64,000 bases of DNA, taken from the NCBI GenBank assembly GCA_036488725.1, contig DASXHD010000025.1:122710-186709 (forward strand), written 5' to 3'. This stretch comes from DASXHD01 sp036488725. GTDB lineage: Bacteria > Myxococcota_A > Polyangia > Polyangiales > Polyangiaceae. Of the stretch, positions 25,355 to 35,135 are shown in pieces. The notes beneath the pieces are model-generated. The model saw only the letters and a program-made list of their open reading frames with translations, was not told where the DNA came from and searched no databases. Position 1 is the stretch's first letter, and every line of letters starts with the position of its first letter. The position numbers and the translations under genes were made by a program.

Positions 25355-27025
25355 GTGAAGATCTGTCCGCAGTGCTCCGAGCTTTATCCGGACGACGCGG
25401 GGTTCTGTCCGCTCGATGGGACCAAGCTCGCGGTGTCGACCGATCCGCTGCTCGGTCGCACGATCTCGTCACGCTACCGGCTGACGAAGAAGCTCGGCAC
25501 CGGCGGGATGGCGGTCGTCTATCTCGCGCGGCACGTGATGATCGATCGGCTGAACGCGATCAAAATTTTGCGACGCGACTTGAGCCTCGATCCGAATCAG
25601 CGCGAGCGCTTCTTGCGCGAGGCGCGCGCGGTCAATCGCATCAATCATCCCAACATCGTCGAGATCACCGACTTCGGCGAGTTCGAGGGAACGGCGTATC
25701 TCGTGATGGAGTACGCGCCGGCCGACAGCTTGCTCGCGGCGCTGAAGCGCGGACCGTTTCCTTGGACGCGCGTCGTGCGCATCGGCGAGCAGATTTCGTC
25801 GGCGCTCGCGCGCGCGCACGAAGCCGGCGTGATTCACCGCGATTTGAAGCCGGAGAACGTGCTGCTCATGGAGCCGGCGCCCAATGCGGATCCTGCGATC
25901 GACCGCGTGAAGCTCACCGATTTCGGAATCGCGAAGATCGTCGACGCGCCCGCGCTCACATTTTCGGAGCAGATGTTCGGGACGCCGGGATACATCGCGC
26001 CGGAGTACGTCGAGGGCATCAAGCCCGACGGGCGCGCGGATCTCTTTTCGCTCGGCGTGCTGATGTACGAGGCGATGACGGGGCTGCTTCCGTGGGACGC
26101 GAAGGGACAAGCGGAGCTCCTCTTGCGACCGCTCACCACCGCGCCAACGCCGCTCTCGGAGCGCATCGAGGTTCCGCCGGAGGTCGACTCGCTGATCTTG
26201 TCGCTGCTCGCGAAGAATCCGGACGATCGACCCGCCGATGCGTTCGTCGTGCACGACGTGCTGCTCGACGTGCTCCGACGATACGCGCCGTCGCGCTCGG
26301 CGCCGCCTCCGCCATCGGATGGCGTGCGCGACGCGATCCCGACGACCGTCACCGAAATCGAGTCGGCCGAGGACGCCGAGGCGCGCGGGCCGACGAGCAC
26401 GGCGGACATCGGGCGCGTGCAGACGTCGGAGCTCGCGTCGCGGTGGGGCGGCGCGATCGCCGAGATCGAAACCGCGCTCGCGCGCGCGCGAAAAAAAGGG
26501 ATCGCCGAGACGACGGCGGTGCGCGCGTCGGAGCTCGCCACGCACGCGCGAACGCTCGTCGACAAGCTCGAACGTGCGAGCGCGACGGTCGCCGAGGTGC
26601 AGGGACGCGTCGATCGTTTGCAAGCGCACGCGCGCGACTTTCGGAGCAACCTCGGCCACGCGATCGACGAGCTCGGGCGCGACCGCGCGCGCGAGCGCTC
26701 GCACTGGACGGCGCTGCGCGCGCGGCACGACGAGATCGAGGGCACCCAGGTGCCAGCCGCGTCGCAGCGCGAGGCGGCGCTTTGGGAAGCCGCGGCGCTC
26801 GGCGCAGAAGAAGAGCGCGTCCGCTCGAGCGAGGCGGACATCACATTTCAGATCGTGCAGCTGCAGCTCCAGCTCGAAGCGAAGAACGAACGCTTCGACA
26901 AAGAGTACGCCGCGGCGACCGGCGAGCTCGAGGGCGCGATCTCCGCGGTGCGCGCGATGACCCACGAGATCGTGCGAACGCTCGACGAAGCCGCCGCGCT
27001 CGTCAGCTCGCGCAAGAAACGCTAA
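25355..27025 (+). CDS. Ser/Thr protein kinase with N-terminal zinc ribbon and C-terminal coiled coil
   Basis: 556 residues from GTG 25355. Residues 4-22 form a zinc-ribbon-like unit (CPQC...FCPLDGTKL), a known feature of myxobacterial kinases. The Hanks kinase domain spans about 38-310: loop LGTGGMAVV, AIKIL lysine, HRDLKPENV, DFGIAKI, GTPGYIAPEYV. Residues about 370-545 are strongly helical and Glu/Arg/Ala-rich, with heptad-like spacing (coiled coil), and there is no membrane helix. It is cytosolic and probably oligomerises through the coil. The stop overlaps that of the convergent CPBP gene by 3 bases. Confidence 0.93.
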   Translation: MKICPQCSELYPDDAGFCPLDGTKLAVSTDPLLGRTISSRYRLTKKLGTGGMAVVYLARHVMIDRLNAIKILRRDLSLDPNQRERFLREARAVNRINHPNIVEITDFGEFEGTAYLVMEYAPADSLLAALKRGPFPWTRVVRIGEQISSALARAHEAGVIHRDLKPENVLLMEPAPNADPAIDRVKLTDFGIAKIVDAPALTFSEQMFGTPGYIAPEYVEGIKPDGRADLFSLGVLMYEAMTGLLPWDAKGQAELLLRPLTTAPTPLSERIEVPPEVDSLILSLLAKNPDDRPADAFVVHDVLLDVLRRYAPSRSAPPPPSDGVRDAIPTTVTEIESAEDAEARGPTSTADIGRVQTSELASRWGGAIAEIETALARARKKGIAETTAVRASELATHARTLVDKLERASATVAEVQGRVDRLQAHARDFRSNLGHAIDELGRDRARERSHWTALRARHDEIEGTQVPAASQREAALWEAAALGAEEERVRSSEADITFQIVQLQLQLEAKNERFDKEYAAATGELEGAISAVRAMTHEIVRTLDEAAALVSSRKKR

Positions 27026-27612
27026 CGAGACGCGAGCAGGCCGCCGAGCTTGCGCGGCTTCGGATTCGGATCGTGATCGCGGAGGTACTGGAGGTTCACC
27101 ACGTTGACTAGCGCGTGGGCGACGATGCATCCCACGAGCTGACCCGTGAGACCGTAGACGAGGCTGAGGAAGACGCCCATCGCGAAGGCGGATGCAGCCC
27201 AGCCGATTCGCCCGCGGCCGCGCACTTGGTGGAGCGCGCCGAACGCGAGCGACGACAGCACGACGCCGATCGTCACCGAGAGGAAACCACGAAAGAAGAG
27301 CTCCTCGCCGACGCTGCTCGCGAGCGCCATGAGCACGATGACGCCGCCGCCCTCCCCCTTCACCAGCGGGCGGAGCTCGCCGTGGAGCGCGCGGGCCCAC
27401 GCCGCGCGGCGCATCGCGAGGCGCGTGAGGATGATCGCGAGCGCGGCGCCGGCGACTCCGAGCACGAGCGACGCGACGACGCCTTCGACGGGGCTTTCGC
27501 CGAGCCAGGGCGTCCGCGTGAGCGCGCCGCCGCCGAACGCGACCGAGAGCGTCGCGCCGAGCCCGCCGAGCGCGCCGTAGCCGACGACGACCCAGTTGAA
27601 CCGCGCGCGCAT
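27022..27612 (-). CDS. CPBP-family intramembrane metalloprotease
   Basis: 196 residues from ATG 27612; a longer frame with GTG/ATG up to 27660 adds 16 basic residues. Several hydrophobic helices. Conserved CPBP motifs: GEELFFRGFLSV (EExxxR), FGALHQ and CIVAHALVNVVN. This second copy in the window is not closely similar to the one at 23116 outside the motifs. Substrate unknown. It is divergent from the HD-GYP regulator and convergent with the zinc-ribbon kinase. Confidence 0.85.
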   Translation of the reverse strand: MRARFNWVVVGYGALGGLGATLSVAFGGGALTRTPWLGESPVEGVVASLVLGVAGAALAIILTRLAMRRAAWARALHGELRPLVKGEGGGVIVLMALASSVGEELFFRGFLSVTIGVVLSSLAFGALHQVRGRGRIGWAASAFAMGVFLSLVYGLTGQLVGCIVAHALVNVVNLQYLRDHDPNPKPRKLGGLLASR

Positions 27613-27670
27613 GAGCTTGGCATCGCACGACGCGCGCGCGCGCGCAATCGCCCAGCGCACGATGCGACCA

Positions 27671-27679
27671 TGCTAGAGT
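27671..27679 (+). promoter_or_regulatory. Extended -10-like element TGC-TAGAGT
   Basis: TGC followed by TAGAGT ends 7 bases before the GTG at 27687, the same layout and spacing as the TGC-TACGCT element before 2087. No Shine-Dalgarno sequence is present, so a leaderless transcript is likely. Confidence 0.4.
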
Positions 27680-27686
27680 TCCGCCC

Positions 27687-29198
<1,512 letters not shown>

Positions 29199-29212
29199 CG
29201 TCACGGTAGCGC

Positions 29213-29242
29213 TTGGTTCGCGCGCGCGGGTTCGGCTATATA
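29213..29242 (+). promoter_or_regulatory. Candidate guaB promoter TTGGTT-18-TATATA
   Basis: TTGGTT (29213-29218) and TATATA (29237-29242) are 18 bases apart; the -10 ends 5 bases before the guaB ATG at 29248 and no Shine-Dalgarno sequence lies between, so guaB may be transcribed leaderless. An 8-base palindrome TGACGTCA (29196-29203) lies just upstream, overlapping the stop of the previous gene. Confidence 0.5.
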
Positions 29243-29247
29243 CCCAC

Positions 29248-30702
29248 ATGGCCACCAGCGATTTGCTCGATGCGCTGACCTTCGACGACGTCCTCCTCGT
29301 TCCGCAGTACAGCGAGGTTCTTCCGAAGGACGTCGAAGTTCGCTCCAAGCTCACGCGCAACATCGAGCTCGCGTTGCCGCTCCTCTCGGCGGCGATGGAC
29401 TCGGTGACCGAAGCGCGGACGGCGATCACGATGGCGCGCGAGGGCGGCATCGGCATCCTCCACAAAAATCTTTCGCCCGAGGATCAAGCGCGCGAGGTCG
29501 AAAAAGTGAAGCGCGCCGAGAGCGGGATGGTGCTCTCGCCGGTCACCGTGCGGCCGTCGCAGTCGCTGCGCGACGCGCTCGCGATCATGCGCGAGCACGA
29601 TATTTCGGGCGTTCCGGTGGTCGAGGGAGACAAGCCCGTCGGCATTCTCACGGCGCGCGACATTCGCTTCGAGAGAAATCTCGATCAGCCGGTGAGCGCG
29701 CTCATGACCAAAGAGCTCGTCACCGTGCAGCCGGGCGTCACCGCCGAGAACGCCAAGCAGCTCCTTCATCAGCATCGCATCGAGAAGCTGCTGGTCGTGG
29801 ACGCGGGCAAGCTCGTCGGGCTCATCACGATCAAAGACATCTTGCAGGCCGATCGCAATCCGCTTGCGGTCAAAGATTCGAAAGGTCGTTTGCGTTGCGG
29901 CGCGGCGATTGGGCCGGGGCCGGATCGCGCGGCGCGCGCGGCGGCGCTCGTCGCGGCGGGCGTCGACGTGCTCGTCGTCGACACGGCGCATGGTCATTCG
30001 CGCGGCGTGCTCGATGCGGTGCGCGCGACGAAGAAAGAACATCCGCAGGTCGACTTGATCGCCGGCAACATCGCGACGGCCGAAGCGACTGACGCGCTCA
30101 TCGAAGCGGGCGCCGACGCGGTGAAGGTCGGCATCGGCCCGGGCAGCATCTGTACGACGCGCGTCGTCGCGGGCGTCGGCGTGCCGCAGATGACCGCCGT
30201 CTTCGACTGCGCCCGCGCCGCCAAGCGCCGCGGCGTTCCGGTGATTTCGGACGGCGGCGTGAAATACTCGGGCGACGTCGTCAAAGCGATCGCGGCCGGC
30301 GCGAGCACCGTGATGATGGGCTCGCTCTTCGCCGGCACCGACGAAGCGCCCGGCGACATGGTCCTTTACCAAGGCCGGACCTACAAAATGTACCGAGGCA
30401 TGGGCTCGCTCGGCGCGATGAAACGCGGAAGCAAAGATCGTTACGGCCAAGCCGGCTCGGCCGACGAGAAGCTCGTCCCCGAAGGAATCGAAGGACGCGT
30501 GCCGTATCGCGGCGCGCTCGCGTCGATCCTCTATCAGCTCGTCGGGGGCCTCCGCTCGGGCATGGGCTACGTCGGCGCGAAGACGATCGCCGAGCTCCAA
30601 GAGCGCGCTCGCTTCGTGCGCATCACGTCGCAGGGCCTCCGCGAGAGCCACGTGCACGACGTGATGATCACCGAGGAGGCGCCGAATTACCGCTCTTCGT
30701 GA
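29248..30702 (+). CDS. guaB: IMP dehydrogenase
   Basis: 484 residues, normal length. It oxidises IMP to XMP with NAD, the committed step of guanine nucleotide synthesis. Start ALTFDDVLLVPQYSEVLP, a CBS pair between about 95 and 205 (VVEGDKPVGILTARDI, VVDAGKLVGLITIKDI), catalytic Cys302 in GIGPGSICTTRVVAGVGVPQ, ISDGGVKYSGD, and the flap Arg-Tyr in MKRGSKDRYGQ. TATATA lies 5 bases before ATG 29248. Its 3' end contains GAGGAGG, which may serve the next gene. Confidence 0.97.
   Translation: MATSDLLDALTFDDVLLVPQYSEVLPKDVEVRSKLTRNIELALPLLSAAMDSVTEARTAITMAREGGIGILHKNLSPEDQAREVEKVKRAESGMVLSPVTVRPSQSLRDALAIMREHDISGVPVVEGDKPVGILTARDIRFERNLDQPVSALMTKELVTVQPGVTAENAKQLLHQHRIEKLLVVDAGKLVGLITIKDILQADRNPLAVKDSKGRLRCGAAIGPGPDRAARAAALVAAGVDVLVVDTAHGHSRGVLDAVRATKKEHPQVDLIAGNIATAEATDALIEAGADAVKVGIGPGSICTTRVVAGVGVPQMTAVFDCARAAKRRGVPVISDGGVKYSGDVVKAIAAGASTVMMGSLFAGTDEAPGDMVLYQGRTYKMYRGMGSLGAMKRGSKDRYGQAGSADEKLVPEGIEGRVPYRGALASILYQLVGGLRSGMGYVGAKTIAELQERARFVRITSQGLRESHVHDVMITEEAPNYRSS
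30672..30688 (+). promoter_or_regulatory. Strong Shine-Dalgarno before a possible ATT start of the acetyltransferase
   Basis: CGAGGAGG lies inside the guaB 3' end and an ATT codon in the acetyltransferase frame follows at 30686, 6 bases after GGAGG. From ATT onward the translation continues ITALRDDLVALGVAKREVV, which reads like the family N-terminus. No ATG, GTG or TTG exists in this frame between the stop at 30665 and GTG 30740. Confidence 0.35.
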
Positions 30703-30739
30703 CGACCTCGTCGCGCTCGGCGTCGCCAAGCGTGAAGTC

Positions 30740-31390
30740 GTGATGGCGCACGCGAGCATGCGCTCGGTGGGAGGCGACGTGAACGATCTCGTGCGCGCGC
30801 TCGTCGAAACTGCCGGCACGGTGATGGCGTACGTCGATTGGGAGATGGAATCGGACGACGAGACGTTCGACCCGGCGACCGCGCGGGCGAAGCTCGATCA
30901 CGGAATTTTGGCGGAGACGATCCGAACGTGGCCGGGCGCCGTGCGGAGCGCGCATCCTGACGCCGGAATGGCCGCGATCGGTGAGCGCGCGGTGTGGCTC
31001 GTCGCCGATCATCCGTTTCAGTACGGCTACGGCGAAGGCTCGCCGCTCGACAAGCTCGTCCGCGCGAACGGAAAAGTGCTCGTGCTCGGGGCGCCGCTCG
31101 ACACGATCACGCTGCTCCATTTTTCGGAGCACGCCGCGCGCATTCCGGAGAAACGCATCGCGCGTTACCGACGCCGCATGAAGTCGGGTTTCGTCGACTT
31201 CGAAGAGTTCGACACGTGCGATCCGGTGCACGCGAGCCTCGCGGAAGATTTCTTCGGCGACGTCGCGCGCGATTATCTCGCGACCGGGCGCGGCATCACC
31301 GGCATGGTCGGCCGCGCGAAGTCGTACGCCTTCGACGCCGCGGATTTGCATCGCTTCGCCGTCGCGTGGATCGAGAGGAAGCTCGCGTGA
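30740..31390 (+). CDS. Aminoglycoside 3-N-acetyltransferase (AAC(3))-like protein
   Basis: 216 residues from GTG 30740. Family marks of the AAC(3)/antibiotic acetyltransferase fold are MAHASMRSVGGDVNDLVRAL, RTWPGAVRSAHPDAGMAAIG, GEGSPLDKLVRANGKVLVLGAPLD and TLLHFSEHAARIPEKR. The enzyme type transfers acetyl from acetyl-CoA to the 3-amino group of 2-deoxystreptamine aminoglycosides; chromosomal homologues may act on other amines. The protein is shorter than the usual 260-280 residues and lacks the first helix unless translation starts at the in-frame ATT at 30686, which would add 18 family-like residues. The stop overlaps the lipB start (GTGA). Resistance is possible but unproven. Confidence 0.85.
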   Translation: MMAHASMRSVGGDVNDLVRALVETAGTVMAYVDWEMESDDETFDPATARAKLDHGILAETIRTWPGAVRSAHPDAGMAAIGERAVWLVADHPFQYGYGEGSPLDKLVRANGKVLVLGAPLDTITLLHFSEHAARIPEKRIARYRRRMKSGFVDFEEFDTCDPVHASLAEDFFGDVARDYLATGRGITGMVGRAKSYAFDAADLHRFAVAWIERKLA

Positions 31391-32130
31391 AGACGATCGA
31401 CGCGCGCTGGCTCGGGCGAATCGCGTACGACGACGCTCACGCGATGCAAAAAGATTTGCTCGCGAAGCGCATCGCCGGCGAAATCGGTGACACGCTGCTC
31501 CTCCTCGAGCACGATCCGGTCGTCACGATCGGGCGCGGCGGCGACCTCGCGCACGTGCCGGGCGGAGCAGACGCGCTTCGCGCGCGCGGCATCGCGTTCG
31601 CCGAAACCGGCCGCGGCGGCGACGTCACCTACCACGGGCCCGGCCAGCTCGTGGCCTACCCGATCTTCGATTTGCGACCGGACCGCTGCGACGTGCGGCG
31701 CTACGTCCGCGATCTCGCCTCGGTGATGGTTGCACTCTGCAACGATTTCGGAATTTCGGCGGGCATCATCCCCGGCGATTCGCGCTACGTCGGCGTCTGG
31801 GTCGATCGCGACGCGCCGCGCGCGTGGACCGACATGACCTCCGACGACGCGCGCTTTCCGGGCCGGAGCCTCGCGAAGATCGGCGCCATCGGCGTGCGAC
31901 TCTCGCGTTGGTGCACGATGCACGGATTCGCGTTCAACGTGCGACCGAACCTCGCGCACTTTTCGTTGATCGTGCCGTGCGGCATCCAAGAGTACGGCGT
32001 CACGTCGCTCCAAGATCTAGGAGCGGACGCTCCGTCGCTCGAGACGATCGCCGCGCGCGCCGCCGATCACTTCGCGGAAGTTTTCGTCGCCGAGACTCGG
32101 CTCACGACGTCGCGCACGCCTTCGACGTGA
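31387..32130 (+). CDS. lipB: Octanoyl-[ACP]:protein octanoyltransferase LipB
   Basis: 247 residues from GTG 31387, overlapping the upstream TGA. It transfers octanoate from acyl carrier protein to lipoyl domains, the first step of lipoate synthesis. Signature RGGDVTYHGPGQLVAYPI, catalytic Lys in KIGAIGVRLSRW, and the catalytic Cys in IVPCGIQEYG are all present; HGFAFNV is also conserved. There is a small insertion (RDAPRAWTDMTSDDARFPG) before the lysine motif. lipA is not in the window. The last 64 bases overlap the antisense BON-domain gene. Confidence 0.95.
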   Translation: MKTIDARWLGRIAYDDAHAMQKDLLAKRIAGEIGDTLLLLEHDPVVTIGRGGDLAHVPGGADALRARGIAFAETGRGGDVTYHGPGQLVAYPIFDLRPDRCDVRRYVRDLASVMVALCNDFGISAGIIPGDSRYVGVWVDRDAPRAWTDMTSDDARFPGRSLAKIGAIGVRLSRWCTMHGFAFNVRPNLAHFSLIVPCGIQEYGVTSLQDLGADAPSLETIAARAADHFAEVFVAETRLTTSRTPST

Positions 32131-32345
32131 AGCGCGGCGTGCTCGATTTCGAGCTGCATCCAGCGTTCGGCGACACGGCCGGCGAGCGTCACCTCGCCGT
32201 TGTCGACGAGCACGACCAGGTTGCGAGCGGCTTCGCCGAGTACGCCCGCGAGCGCCGCGCGAACGTCACGCAAGATGCGTGGGTCGTCGCGGTGCTTGCG
32301 CCTCAGCTCGAAGGGCTCGGGTTGCAATCCTTCGTAGACAGACAT
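32067..32345 (-). CDS. BON-domain protein
   Basis: 92 residues from ATG 32345 (a TTG at 32381 would add 12). One BON domain covers about 25-90: ILRDVRAALAGV, LVVLVDNGEVTLAGRVAER, HVEGVRDVVSRVSA, with the conserved glycine before the second strand. BON domains bind phospholipid membranes or attach to envelope proteins (as in OsmY), but no signal peptide is seen. Its 3' end overlaps the end of lipB by 64 bases on the other strand. Cytosolic role unclear. Confidence 0.75.
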   Translation of the reverse strand: MSVYEGLQPEPFELRRKHRDDPRILRDVRAALAGVLGEAARNLVVLVDNGEVTLAGRVAERWMQLEIEHAALHVEGVRDVVSRVSATKTSAK

Positions 32346-32409
32346 GTCCAACGGCTCTGCAACGCGAGTGCCGACGCGCAAACCCGCGAAGATCGGTGTG
32401 GCAGGACGC

Positions 32410-33054
32410 TCACACGCTACGCACGGCGATGACCGCCACGTTCGAAAACGGCGTCTTTCCCCAACTCGGCTCGACGCGCACCGAGAAACCGGCGCCCTCG
32501 AGCACCTCGGTGAACGAGGCGATCGGGAGCACCCTCACGCGTTCGCCGACGTTGTAACCGAAGAAAGTCGTCACGGCTTCTTGCGCGCGCGTCGTGGCGC
32601 TTCGCCACCCGCGATTCGGATCGAGCTCGCGCAAGACGACGCACTTGCGTGCAGACTGCATGCATCGCGCGAGGACGTCGAGCTGCTGCTTGTCGGTCAG
32701 GTAGTGCAGCACGTCGATCAAGAGGAGCGTGTCGCACGCGGGCGGCGTCACCTCGCGGACGTCGGCCTTCTCGACTCTCATCGGCAGGTCCCCCGCGGCT
32801 TTGGTTGCATCCTGCAACTTTCCTTCGTCCCAATCGACGCCGGTCACGCGCGTCGCGACGCCCGCTTCGAGCAAGAGGATTCCCATTTGTCCGCGGCCGC
32901 AGCCGACGTCGACGACCTCGCCGAGATTTTCTTTTTGGCCGAGGGTCACGAGCTGCTCGGCGATCGGATCGCTGCCGAGCTTGCCGCGGGCGTACATGCG
33001 CGCTGACACCGACGTGTAACGTTCGGCAACGCGACGGACGAGGTCGTCTTCCAC
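32410..33054 (-). CDS. Class I SAM-dependent methyltransferase
   Basis: 214 residues from GTG 33054. The AdoMet-binding motif I VVDVGCGRGQMGILLLEAG is at about 47-65, motif II VTGVDWDEGKL at about 70, an acidic motif in VEKADVREV and post-motif LLLIDVLHYL. Rossmann-type methyltransferase; the sequence around LHYLTDKQQLDVLARCM is like lipid or small-molecule methyltransferases. Substrate unknown. It diverges from the phosphoesterase gene with a 38-base gap that must hold both promoters. Confidence 0.88.
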   Translation of the reverse strand: MEDDLVRRVAERYTSVSARMYARGKLGSDPIAEQLVTLGQKENLGEVVDVGCGRGQMGILLLEAGVATRVTGVDWDEGKLQDATKAAGDLPMRVEKADVREVTPPACDTLLLIDVLHYLTDKQQLDVLARCMQSARKCVVLRELDPNRGWRSATTRAQEAVTTFFGYNVGERVRVLPIASFTEVLEGAGFSVRVEPSWGKTPFSNVAVIAVRSV

Positions 33055-33092
33055 GTCGCAGGAACTACCACGGGTGTTATGTTTCGGTGGAC

Positions 33093-34025
33093 GTGTCCTC
33101 CGAGCGACCGCTTTCTCTGGAAGAGCTGCTCGAGTCGCCCGCGGACGAAGGGCGCTTCGGACGCATTCAAATGCGGCGATTCGCCGGGCCGTCCGCGTAC
33201 GTCGGCGCGATGGAGCCGATCCGTGTGGCGCATTTGACCGATTTGCACGTCGGCCGCGTGACGCCGATTCGCATTCATCAAGAAGCCGTGCGGATGACGA
33301 ACGCGGCCAAGCCGGACCTCGTCGTCATCACCGGCGACTTCGTCTGCCACAGCCAGAAATTCCTGGACGAGCTCGGTTCGGTCGTCGGCGCGCTCGAGGC
33401 GCCGACGGTTTGCGTGCTGGGCAATCACGATCACTGGTCGGGCTCGGACGAGGTCGAGCAGACGCTCGTTCGCGCGCGCGCGCTCGTCTTGCGAAACCAG
33501 AACACGATCGTTCACGTGCGGCACCAGCGGCTTCAAATCGTCGGGCTCGACGACGCGTACACGACGCACGCCGACATCGATCGCGCCGTCACCGGGCTTC
33601 GCCACGACGTGCCGACGCTCGCGCTTTCGCACATCGCCGAGGAGGCCGATCACCTCTGGCAGTACGGCATTCCGCTGGTTTTGTCGGGTCACACGCACGC
33701 CGGGCAGTTCACCCTCGCGCGCATGCACGAGCTCGCGCTCGGTCACCTCGTCGGACACAAATACGTTCACGGTTTGTACGGGAGCCGCCGCCACGATCGC
33801 GCGGTCTACGTCGGCGCAGGTCTCGGCGCGGCGGTGATGCCCGTCCGCATCGGCGCGCGCGCGCGGCGCGAGATCACGATCTTCGAGCTCGGCGTGGCGC
33901 CAGGCGAGTTCGCGGAAGACCACGAGGAGCAAGACGCGCTCCCCGGCCGCGCGCCCACCGAGCGCACGAAGATGCGCCGCTTCGCGAAGGTGCAGAAGCG
34001 CCGACTGCGCCGCGAGCGGCGGTGA
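33093..34025 (+). CDS. Calcineurin-like metallophosphoesterase
   Basis: 310 residues from GTG 33093; GTG 33087 is possible but lies only 3 bases after the -10-like TGT-TATGTT (33075-33083). Metal motifs are complete: DLHVGR, GDFV, GNHDHW, LSHIAEEAD and GHTHAGQF. This is the YkuE-like branch, usually acting on phospholipids or peripheral envelope phosphates. No signal peptide; the C-terminus is very basic (MRRFAKVQKRRLRRERR), which may bind membrane or nucleic acid. Confidence 0.9.
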   Translation: MSSERPLSLEELLESPADEGRFGRIQMRRFAGPSAYVGAMEPIRVAHLTDLHVGRVTPIRIHQEAVRMTNAAKPDLVVITGDFVCHSQKFLDELGSVVGALEAPTVCVLGNHDHWSGSDEVEQTLVRARALVLRNQNTIVHVRHQRLQIVGLDDAYTTHADIDRAVTGLRHDVPTLALSHIAEEADHLWQYGIPLVLSGHTHAGQFTLARMHELALGHLVGHKYVHGLYGSRRHDRAVYVGAGLGAAVMPVRIGARARREITIFELGVAPGEFAEDHEEQDALPGRAPTERTKMRRFAKVQKRRLRRERR

Positions 34026-34029
34026 CGTC

Positions 34030-35112
34030 TCACGGCGAACGGACGAAACGTGGAAAGTACACGTTCATGTCGCTCGCGAGTGTCGCGAGGTCGCTCGCGT
34101 TCGTCGCGTAGGTCGCGACGAGCGAGCCGCCGGTGAGCTCAGGATGCCCTTTGGCCGCGTAGACGCTGATGCCGGGCTGGCCGGACTCGGGCGGGGTGAA
34201 CGCATTACAGACGACGCTCCACGGACCCTCGGGCGCGGGCGACGTGCGCACCGCGAGCTGCGTGGCGCCGAAGCCGATCGAGTGGACCGCGAGAAATCCG
34301 TTCGCGGTCTTTTGCACCGAAAATTCGGTCGGCGGGTTTTCGAACGCCGACGCACTCGGAAAAATCACGTCGGGCGCGCTCGCGCCGGGCGGCGACCACG
34401 CGGCGTTCGTCCAAAAGAGCGGCGACGACGCGTCGCCCGCGTCGAGCGCGCTCGCGTCGAAACGTGCAACATACACGGAGTGATCGCCCGGCTCCTCGTC
34501 GCCGAACGCGTAGACGTACGGCCCATCCGCGAGCACCGCTGCGCCGAACGCGATCGGAAACGAAAACGCCGGCAGGTCCCCATCCACGACGTTCCAGCTG
34601 GAAGGATCGGCGTCCGGGTTCGTGACGAAGACGACCTTCGTGCCGACGCTCTGAAAACCGAGACCGCCGGAGACGCTCTCTTCCTCGAGAAAAAACAAGA
34701 CGAGCCGTGTCGGCAAACGCACGCCCGAGAGCGGCCAAAACCAATGCGTTCCGTTTTCCGGAATGAACGAGCTCGCGTTTCCGGCGGTCGTTTGCCAGAA
34801 AAATTTCGCGTTCGCCTTCGACGGGTCGTAGCCGGTTTGAATCGCGACGCTGTTTCGCACGAACCACGCGTTGCTTCGCGAACGCGAGGCGTCCTTGGCG
34901 ACGAACGTGTCGCCGAAGAGCCAGAGGACTCGCCCGCCGCCGAGGTCCACCGAGTACGCCGCGTCGGCGCCGATCCATTGCGCGTCGTTCGTGAAGAGCG
35001 CGTCCGCCTCGGGCCACGACGCGAGCGAAAGACCGCACGTGCCCGCATCGGGGACGGCCGGCGGCGTCTGCGAGCACGCCGCGATCACGAGGACGACGAG
35101 CGTGCGCCGCAT
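34030..35112 (-). CDS. DUF4185-like secreted lipoprotein
   Basis: 360 residues. Signal MRRTLVVLVIAACSQ with lipobox Cys13. The body has bladed beta-propeller features including LGGGRVLWLFGDTFV and PDVIFPSASAF, close to DUF4185 proteins, which share the five-bladed propeller of glycoside hydrolases (GH43/GH117-like). Catalytic residues cannot be assigned by eye. It would be exposed on the cell surface or periplasm and bind or cut glycans (inference). Convergent with the phosphoesterase (4 bases between stops). Confidence 0.78.
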   Translation of the reverse strand: MRRTLVVLVIAACSQTPPAVPDAGTCGLSLASWPEADALFTNDAQWIGADAAYSVDLGGGRVLWLFGDTFVAKDASRSRSNAWFVRNSVAIQTGYDPSKANAKFFWQTTAGNASSFIPENGTHWFWPLSGVRLPTRLVLFFLEEESVSGGLGFQSVGTKVVFVTNPDADPSSWNVVDGDLPAFSFPIAFGAAVLADGPYVYAFGDEEPGDHSVYVARFDASALDAGDASSPLFWTNAAWSPPGASAPDVIFPSASAFENPPTEFSVQKTANGFLAVHSIGFGATQLAVRTSPAPEGPWSVVCNAFTPPESGQPGISVYAAKGHPELTGGSLVATYATNASDLATLASDMNVYFPRFVRSP

Positions 35113-35135
35113 GCGAAGAGCTCAGCCCGGCAGCC

